Shown: positions 26,901-31,052 of the stretch, one piece after another
Position numbering within the stretch: position 1 is the stretch's first letter
How the letters are laid out: the number at the start of each line of letters is the position of its first letter
DNA from: Cyanobium sp. M55B138
GTDB taxonomy: Bacteria; Cyanobacteriota; Cyanobacteriia; PCC-6307; Cyanobiaceae
Direction of reading: 5' to 3'
NCBI GenBank assembly: GCA_018400215.1
Contig: JAGYNF010000001.1
Coordinates: 1-31,052, forward strand
DNA: 31,052 nt
Notes under the pieces: generated by a model
Database searches by the model: none
The model's input: only the letters and a program-made list of their open reading frames with translations
Told to the model about the DNA's origin: nothing
Translations under genes and position numbers: made by a program

Positions 26901-27910
26901 GCCAGCGGATCCTGATCACCGGGGCTTCGGGGTGCGTGGGGCAGCACATCGCCGCTCTGCTGCTGCGGGAGAGCAACGCCGAACTGCTGCTGCTGCTGCG
27001 CGACCCCGCCAAGCTCACCGCCGTGCCGCACGACCACCCGCGCGTCACGGTGCTGGTGGGCGACCTACGCGACCTCACCCCCCATGCCGGCGCCATCGCC
27101 AGCGCCACCCGGATTGTGCACACCGCCACCGCCTGGGGGGATCCGGAGCGGGCCATGGCCGTGAACGTGGTGGCGGTGAAGCAGCTGCTGGCCTTCACCA
27201 GCCCGGAATGGCTGGAGCAGGTGGTGTATTTCTCCACGGCCTCGGTGTTGGACCGGCAGTTGCAGCTGTTGCCCGAGGCCCTCACGGAGGGCACGGAATA
27301 CATTCAGACCAAGGCCCTTTGCCTGCAGCAGCTCGAGGAGCACCCCCTGGCCGATCGCATCGTGGCGATCTTCCCCACGTTGGTGTTTGGCGGCAGGGTG
27401 GATGGCTCCTCAACGTTCCCCACCAGCTATCTCACCGCCGGCCTGGGGGAGGCGTGCCAGTGGCTGTGGCTGGCCAAGTGGCTGCGGGTGGATGCCAGTT
27501 TCCATTTCATCCATGCCGCCGACATCGCCCGGGTGTGCCTGCACCTGCTGAGCACACCCCAGCAGCCCAACCCCGAACACCATCAGGGCCGGGTGCGGCG
27601 GCTGGTGCTCGGCCAGCCGGCGCTGACTGTGAACGACACGGTGCGGCGGTTGGCCCGCTGGCGGCACAGCTGGATCCCACCGCTGGGGATCGCGATCACC
27701 CCCTGGCTGGTGGATGTGCTGATCCGGCTGTTGCGGCTGGAGGTCACGGCCTGGGATCGCTTCTCGATCCAACAGCGCCACTTTGTGCATGAGCCCATCA
27801 GTCCACCGGAGCGCTTTGGGCTGGTGAGCCATGCCGCCCACCTGGAGGCCGTGTTCGAAGACGCGGGCCTGCCCCGCCGCCGCCCGTTGTGGCAAATGTT
27901 TCGAAGCTGA
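26897..27910 (+). CDS. NAD-dependent epimerase/dehydratase family protein (extended SDR)
   Basis: This 337-residue protein has a Rossmann fold with the glycine motif TGASGCVG (residues 8-15), an acidic DLRDL after strand three, and the catalytic pair Y135/K139 in EYIQTKAL. The Ser partner may be in the preceding STASV. It belongs to the extended short-chain dehydrogenases, whose members act on nucleotide sugars, sterols or flavonoid-like substrates; I cannot assign a substrate. The C-terminal half has hydrophobic stretches ([11 protein letters not shown]) that may touch a membrane. The start is a TTG at 26897 inside the hemE stop. Linkage to hemE hints at a pigment-related role, which is inference only. 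Confidence 0.86.
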   Translation: MSQRILITGASGCVGQHIAALLLRESNAELLLLLRDPAKLTAVPHDHPRVTVLVGDLRDLTPHAGAIASATRIVHTATAWGDPERAMAVNVVAVKQLLAFTSPEWLEQVVYFSTASVLDRQLQLLPEALTEGTEYIQTKALCLQQLEEHPLADRIVAIFPTLVFGGRVDGSSTFPTSYLTAGLGEACQWLWLAKWLRVDASFHFIHAADIARVCLHLLSTPQQPNPEHHQGRVRRLVLGQPALTVNDTVRRLARWRHSWIPPLGIAITPWLVDVLIRLLRLEVTAWDRFSIQQRHFVHEPISPPERFGLVSHAAHLEAVFEDAGLPRRRPLWQMFRS

Positions 27911-27912
27911 GC

Positions 27913-27933
27913 AGCCCCAAGCACATGGGGGCT
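27913..27933 (+). terminator. Possible hairpin after the SDR gene
   Basis: The arms agcccc (27913-27918) and ggggct (27928-27933) form a 6-bp stem just after the SDR stop. A run of four T occurs only about 14 bases later (27947-27950), so termination would be weak. The same TACATT (27943-27948) could be the -10 box of petJ. Confidence 0.35.
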
Positions 27934-27977
27934 CTCAGCACCTACATTTTCCCAGTCTGTGCCCTAAGCGCCCCTCC

Positions 27978-28319
27978 ATGCGCCGATTCTTTTCCCTGAT
28001 CGCTCTGTGCCTGGCATTGGTGCTGGGCGCCTCCCCCAGCTACGCCGCTGACGTTGCCCACGGCGGCCAAATCTTTTCAGCCAACTGTGCGGCCTGCCAC
28101 ATGGGTGGCGGCAATGTGGTCAATGCTGAGCGCACCCTGAAGCAGGATGCCCTCGAGGCCTATCTGGCCAACTACAGCAGTGACCACGAAGCGGCCATCG
28201 CCTACCAGGTGACCAACGGCAAAAACGCCATGCCTGCCTTCGGTGGCAAGCTGAGCGAGGGCGACATCGCTGATGTGGCCGCCTACATCGAGGACATGGC
28301 CTCCAAGGGCTGGACCTGA
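27978..28319 (+). CDS. petJ: Cytochrome c6 (c553)
   Basis: Cytochrome c6 carries electrons from the cytochrome b6f complex to photosystem I or to terminal oxidase in the thylakoid lumen. The 113-residue precursor has a signal peptide (MRRFF, then LIALCLALVLGAS, cleavage near SYAA). Mature numbering begins near ADVAHGGQIF, a typical c6 N-terminus. The heme motif is CAACH at residues 37-41, and the sixth ligand is M85 in NAMPAFGGKL. The mature length of about 90 residues fits the family. The ATG at 27978 has no clear ribosome binding site. A strong rho-independent terminator follows at 28378, so this is the end of the glgB-hemE-SDR-petJ stretch. Confidence 0.95.
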   Translation: MRRFFSLIALCLALVLGASPSYAADVAHGGQIFSANCAACHMGGGNVVNAERTLKQDALEAYLANYSSDHEAAIAYQVTNGKNAMPAFGGKLSEGDIADVAAYIEDMASKGWT

Positions 28320-28377
28320 TCACCGGAGCTGACGGCCTGGCCCTAGGCCACCCATCAGCCCTGCACCCTTGCATCCA

Positions 28378-28405
28378 AAGCCCCGGCCACAACCGGGGCT
28401 TCTTT
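28378..28405 (+). terminator. Rho-independent terminator of petJ
   Basis: A perfect 9-bp stem, aagccccgg (28378-28386) and ccggggctt (28393-28401), encloses the 6-base loop ccacaa and is followed by the T-rich ctttgt. It lies 59 bases after the petJ stop. Read in reverse it could also serve the reverse-strand gene ending at 28432, though its T-run there (the reverse of the A-run near 28376) is short. Confidence 0.85.
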
Positions 28406-28431
28406 GTGGTTCCATGGGCCCAGCACAGACC

Positions 28432-28767
28432 TCAGGGCTGCTGTCGCCGCACGGCCAGCACGGCCAGATAGAGCTCCTCCGGCACCTCGCGAATGTCGTA
28501 CTCATTGGGCAACACGCCGTGCACATGCCGGTGCACAGCCAGCCAGCAATTGCGCTCGGGATCTGCGCCAGTGGCATCAAATTCGTGGGAGGCTGCTGCC
28601 AATGCCTGCACCAAACTGGCCTCTTCTGAGCTGTCAGAAGAGCTGGCAGGGCCGGAACCCGTTAACGCAGAACTGGAGGACATGGTTTTGGAGGAGCAGG
28701 CGGACAGGCTTGATCCACAACGGGGCTGGCCAAACTGGCTCACACCAACCCGCTGGGGCTCCATCAT
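28432..28767 (-). CDS. Hypothetical protein, 111 residues
   Basis: The N-terminal half is Ser-rich and low in complexity. The C-terminal half is better ordered, with NCWLAVHRHVHGVLPNEYD, then VPEELYLAVLAVRR. I do not recognise a family. I chose the ATG at 28767 because GGGAGGGAG lies about nine bases upstream in reverse orientation; the adjacent ATG at 28764 and an internal ATG at 28683 are alternatives. No signal peptide or membrane helix is present. The start codon overlaps the start codon of the forward gene at 28766. The petJ terminator lies immediately beyond its stop. Confidence 0.62.
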   Translation of the reverse strand: MMEPQRVGVSQFGQPRCGSSLSACSSKTMSSSSALTGSGPASSSDSSEEASLVQALAAASHEFDATGADPERNCWLAVHRHVHGVLPNEYDIREVPEELYLAVLAVRRQQP

Positions 28768-29056
28768 GACGATCTCCCTCCCCCTGCGGCTGAGCTTGGT
28801 GCCGCTGGTCGTGACGGCGGGTCTGGGCTGGCTCCCCCCGGGCGGCCAGGCCCAATCCATCCACCGCGACGGCTGCCCCCTACTGGTGCCCGCCAGCCAA
28901 GCTGGACTGCAACCGATGCGGCTCCAGCCCAACGAGGTGGCCGAAAAAAATGCCCGGGGCTGTCTCTCCCCCTTCGATGCGATCTACGGGCCCGACGGCT
29001 GCCCCCAAAAACTCTGTGGGCCCGATGCCGGCTTGATTCAGCTGCCGCTGCCGTAG
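28766..29056 (+). CDS. Small exported Cys-containing protein
   Basis: This 96-residue protein has a signal peptide (PLRLSLVPLVVTAGLG) with likely cleavage after GGQAQ near residue 30. The mature part of about 66 residues has four Cys (DGCPLL, RGCLSP, DGCPQKLCG), consistent with two disulfides in the periplasm. The CLSPFDAIYGPDGCPQ stretch looks familiar from picocyanobacterial hypothetical proteins, but I know of no function. It starts head-to-head with the gene at 28767. Its last 19 bases overlap the end of the reverse-strand gene at 29038. Confidence 0.68.
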   Translation: MTISLPLRLSLVPLVVTAGLGWLPPGGQAQSIHRDGCPLLVPASQAGLQPMRLQPNEVAEKNARGCLSPFDAIYGPDGCPQKLCGPDAGLIQLPLP

Positions 29057-29706
29057 GCCACTTGGCAGACAGCATTGAGCAACTGGGCCTGGTCTGCCGA
29101 ACTGGGGATCTGGCCATTGAGGAGCCCGCCCTGGCAGTTGGCCGCACCGATCAAATCCGTGTCGTCCCCCAGGTTGTAGCTGAAACTCACCCCCGCAGTG
29201 CCCACCGACTCCACCGAGCCGTAGTTGAGCTGGTAGCTGGTTTGGGGCACCACAATCACCGTTGACTGCTGGTCGGCAGCCGCATTCACCAAGCTGCCGA
29301 TCGCGGCACCGGTGGCCAGGCCTGCCACGCCCCAGGCGGCGGCATTCGATCCCCACCAACCCCAGCCACCCCAGCCGCGGTACCAACCGGCGTTCCAGGG
29401 CCGGGCGCCCCAGTAGCCGCCATTGCGCCAGCCTTCGTGCCAGCCGTTGTAGCCCCGGTTGTAGAAGTTCTCATGAACGTTGACGTTCACCCGGTCGTTG
29501 TTGAAGCTGTTTCGGGCTCCGTCGCCATACATCGGGTGATAGCCGCGATCACCGCCGCCGCGATAGCCACCGCCACGATCACCACCACCGTGATAACCGC
29601 CACCACCACCGCCACCACCGCGGGCCAGGGCTGAATGGTCGAGCAGCGGCCCGAACAGCAGCACGCCGCCAACTAGCACGGCGGAAAGACGGGTCAAGAC
29701 CTTCAT
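29038..29706 (-). CDS. Exported Gly/Trp/Tyr-rich protein
   Basis: This 222-residue protein has a signal peptide (LSAVLVGGVLLFGPLL, cleavage near ALA at residue 28). A glycine tract with GGGDRG/GGGYRG repeats follows, then a Trp/Tyr/Gly/Asn-rich central part (GWYRGWGGWGWWGSN) and a glycine-zipper-like hydrophobic run WGVAGLATGAAIGSLVNAA. The C-terminal 70 residues are ordered, with two Cys (ANCQGG, NAVCQVAYG) that may pair. Such proteins could sit in or on the outer membrane or surface layer; this is inferred from composition. I do not know a function. The reverse-strand ATG at 29706 has no clear ribosome binding site. A G-rich repeat lies immediately upstream. Confidence 0.75.
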   Translation of the reverse strand: MKVLTRLSAVLVGGVLLFGPLLDHSALARGGGGGGGGYHGGGDRGGGYRGGGDRGYHPMYGDGARNSFNNDRVNVNVHENFYNRGYNGWHEGWRNGGYWGARPWNAGWYRGWGGWGWWGSNAAAWGVAGLATGAAIGSLVNAAADQQSTVIVVPQTSYQLNYGSVESVGTAGVSFSYNLGDDTDLIGAANCQGGLLNGQIPSSADQAQLLNAVCQVAYGSGS

Positions 29707-29725
29707 GGATCAGCGGATTGGCGGA

Positions 29726-29772
29726 GGGCGGGGGCTAGGGCTGGGCGGGGGCTGTGGCTGGGCGGGGGATGC
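29726..29772 (+). repeat. G-rich 17-bp tandem repeat, about 2.8 copies
   Basis: Units at 29726-29742 and 29743-29759 read gggcgggggctagggct and gggcgggggctgtggct, with a partial third copy from 29760. The forward strand has at least five runs of three or more G separated by 1-6 bases, which fits the G-quadruplex pattern. It begins 20 bases upstream of the reverse-strand gene at 29706, in its leader or promoter. Confidence 0.75.
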
Positions 29773-29932
29773 AGAAAAGGAGCCAAGCGCCCCTTGCCTA
29801 GCGGTGCCAAGGGTCCTGGAGCAACAGCGGACAGCATCCGCAACAACTCGGAACAAAGCGAAGCCCCATCGGCCGTTGTCACAAGCCCCACTTTCCCAAC
29901 ACACTGGAACTGTTGATTACAGCCCGACATCG

Positions 29933-30310
29933 ATGACCACCCTTCCCACCGCCCTGCTGCGTCCGGCCCTGTTGCTCACCACCCTGGCCAGCACCCTGCT
30001 GAGCGCTGGAGGGGCCATGGCCCAGGTGAGCATGGCCAACGTGCGGGCCGTGAACCTGGCCCGGGAGACAGCCGTGAATCTCAACGGCGGTCTGTCGGTC
30101 TACCGGCCGGCCGCCTGCATGTTCGAAACCAGCAATGGCGGTGGCGCCTGCCTGGTGGCCGACGACGACCAGGGATTCCTGTTCCGTTTCCCCGGCGGCG
30201 GCCCGGGATGGCAACAGGAGGCCATCAATCCCAGCCTGGAAACGGAGATCAGGGTCGCCCCAGACGGCCGCGCCGTGGAGGAGATCCTCTACAACGGCGC
30301 ACCCCGCTAA
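29933..30310 (+). CDS. Small exported protein of unknown function
   Basis: This 125-residue protein starts at the ATG at 29933; the frame is open further upstream, but that part is low in quality. It has a signal peptide (ALLRPALLLTTLASTLLSAG, cleavage near AMAQ at residue 31). The mature part has two Cys (AACMFET, GACLVADD) about 15 residues apart and ends in a strand-rich segment with FLFRFPGGGPGW. I do not recognise the family. A similar NLARETAVNLNGGL-type start suggests a conserved picocyanobacterial protein, but this is not proven. No clear ribosome binding site is visible. Confidence 0.65.
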   Translation: MTTLPTALLRPALLLTTLASTLLSAGGAMAQVSMANVRAVNLARETAVNLNGGLSVYRPAACMFETSNGGGACLVADDDQGFLFRFPGGGPGWQQEAINPSLETEIRVAPDGRAVEEILYNGAPR

Positions 30311-30318
30311 GGCCCTGA

Positions 30319-30376
30319 CGGGTGGGGAGGCCGGTTGCCCGACAGAAATGGTTCGGGACTCCTCTCCCCCCACCCG
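30319..30376 (+). repeat. Nested inverted repeat upstream of clpB
   Basis: A perfect 9-bp outer stem joins cgggtgggg (30319-30327) and ccccacccg (30368-30376). Inside it is a 5-bp stem, cccga (30338-30342) with tcggg (30353-30357), with a 10-base loop. It lies 8 bases after the stop of the preceding gene. There is no T-run, so a classical terminator is unlikely. Confidence 0.6.
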
Positions 30377-30389
30377 ATCCGATCGGCAT

Positions 30390-30408
30390 ACGGTTTCAAC
30401 AACACCGT
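30390..30408 (+). promoter_or_regulatory. Short inverted repeat before clpB start
   Basis: The arms acggt (30390-30394) and accgt (30404-30408) flank ttcaacaac, 16 bases before the clpB ATG. The element could be an operator or a small leader hairpin. It is not a CIRCE element, whose TTAGCACTC/GAGTGCTAA arms are absent. Confidence 0.3.
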
Positions 30409-30424
30409 TTAACCCCCATTTGTG

Positions 30425-31052
30425 ATGCATCCCACCGCTGAACTCTTCACGGAGAAGGCTTGGGGGGCCGTCGTCGCCGCCCAGCAACTGGCCCAGCAGA
30501 GGCGCCAGCAGCAGATGGAAAGCGAGCACCTGTTCGCCGCCCTGTTGAGCCAACAGGGGCTGGCCAGTCGGATCCTGGAGAAGGCCGGCGTGGAGCTGGG
30601 CAACCTCAGCCAGAAACTGGATGGCTTCATCGCCGCCCAGCCATCCCTGAGCACCACGCCCGACACCGTGTACATGGGCAAGGGGCTCAACGCCGTCTTC
30701 GATCAGGCCAACACCCTCAAGGACAACTTCGGCGACAGCTTCATCGCCATCGAGCACCTGCTGCTGGCCCTCGCCGAGGATCCGCGCTGCGGTCGCCAGC
30801 TGCTCAACCAAGCCGGCACCAGCACGGACAAACTCAAAGGGGCCGTCCAGGCCATCCGCGGCAGCCAGACAGTGACCGACCAGAACCCCGAAGGCACCTA
30901 CGAATCGCTGGAGAAATACGGCCGCGACCTCACCGCCGCTGCCCGCGAAGGCAAGCTCGATCCGGTGATTGGCCGCGATGAGGAGATCCGCCGCACGATC
31001 CAGATCCTCAGCCGCCGCACCAAGAACAACCCGGTGTTGATCGGTGAGCCGG
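30425..31052 (+). CDS. clpB: ATP-dependent disaggregase ClpB (5' part, cut by window edge)
   Basis: ClpB is a hexameric AAA+ chaperone that rescues aggregated proteins with DnaK. The visible 209 residues start at the ATG at 30425 ([13 protein letters not shown]) and contain the complete N-terminal Clp domain with its two repeats: [16 protein letters not shown], and [16 protein letters not shown]. The linker and the start of the first AAA+ domain follow ([40 protein letters not shown]). The window ends at IGEPG, the first half of the Walker A motif GEPGVGKT. The start codon has no clear ribosome binding site, and two inverted repeats lie upstream. Confidence 0.95.
   Translation, partial: MHPTAELFTEKAWGAVVAAQQLAQQRRQQQMESEHLFAALLSQQGLASRILEKAGVELGNLSQKLDGFIAAQPSLSTTPDTVYMGKGLNAVFDQANTLKDNFGDSFIAIEHLLLALAEDPRCGRQLLNQAGTSTDKLKGAVQAIRGSQTVTDQNPEGTYESLEKYGRDLTAAAREGKLDPVIGRDEEIRRTIQILSRRTKNNPVLIGEP

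Noticed and set aside
29791..29813. Hairpin cccttg/caaggg as a terminator
   Set aside because: The stem is only 6 bp with an 11-base loop and no T-run follows on either strand.
30390..30408. HrcA/CIRCE operator upstream of clpB
   Set aside because: The arms are only acggt/accgt; the conserved TTAGCACTC-N9-GAGTGCTAA is not present.

Overview
The window comes from the chromosome of a GC-rich picocyanobacterium (Synechococcus/Cyanobium type). The evidence is the gene content: NDH-1 subunit NdhD, a lumenal cytochrome c6, a Ycf51 protein, a DUF2605-like protein, a ThrS without a TGS domain, GlgB and a TamB-like protein. Base composition points the same way; most coding lines are roughly 65-70% G+C by eye count. 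No phage, transposon, CRISPR array, defence cassette, rRNA or tRNA was recognised. Almost everything looks like vertically inherited core genome.

Layout. (1) 107-6074: a small protein with a ribbon-helix-helix-like core, then trpS, a reverse-strand DUF2605-like gene, thrS, glk and thrB. (2) 6075-6633 is the largest stretch without an intact gene. It holds the frameshifted C-terminal remnant of an outer-membrane beta-barrel gene. (3) 6634-12730: ndhD, an M3 oligopeptidase, a reverse-strand lipase-like hydrolase, an APH-fold sugar-kinase-like protein and a DOMON-like protein. (4) 12740-19573, reverse strand: a tight series tamB > ROK kinase > proA > folB. (5) 19728-23395: ycf51, a DUF4332-type protein, a small secreted protein, a CocE-type hydrolase and a duplicated DUF3887-type secreted protein. 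(6) 23478-28319: glgB, hemE, an extended SDR and petJ, closed by a clear rho-independent terminator. (7) 28432-30310: four small genes of unknown function, three with signal peptides, packed with overlaps in divergent and convergent orientation. (8) 30425-31052: the 5' part of clpB, cut by the window edge in the first Walker A motif.

Functional themes are carbohydrate handling (glk, ROK kinase, NahK-like kinase, glgB), amino-acid synthesis and charging (thrB, proA, trpS, thrS), photosynthetic and respiratory electron flow (ndhD, petJ, hemE), envelope biogenesis (tamB and several exported proteins) and proteostasis (M3 peptidase, clpB).

I did not find a convincing new multi-gene system. The best leads are the ROK kinase with most of its zinc site replaced, the beta-barrel gene remnant, the low-GC block inside glgB, the head-to-head genes sharing a CATG start, the G-rich 17-bp repeats upstream of a Gly/Trp-rich secreted protein, and the structured leader before clpB.
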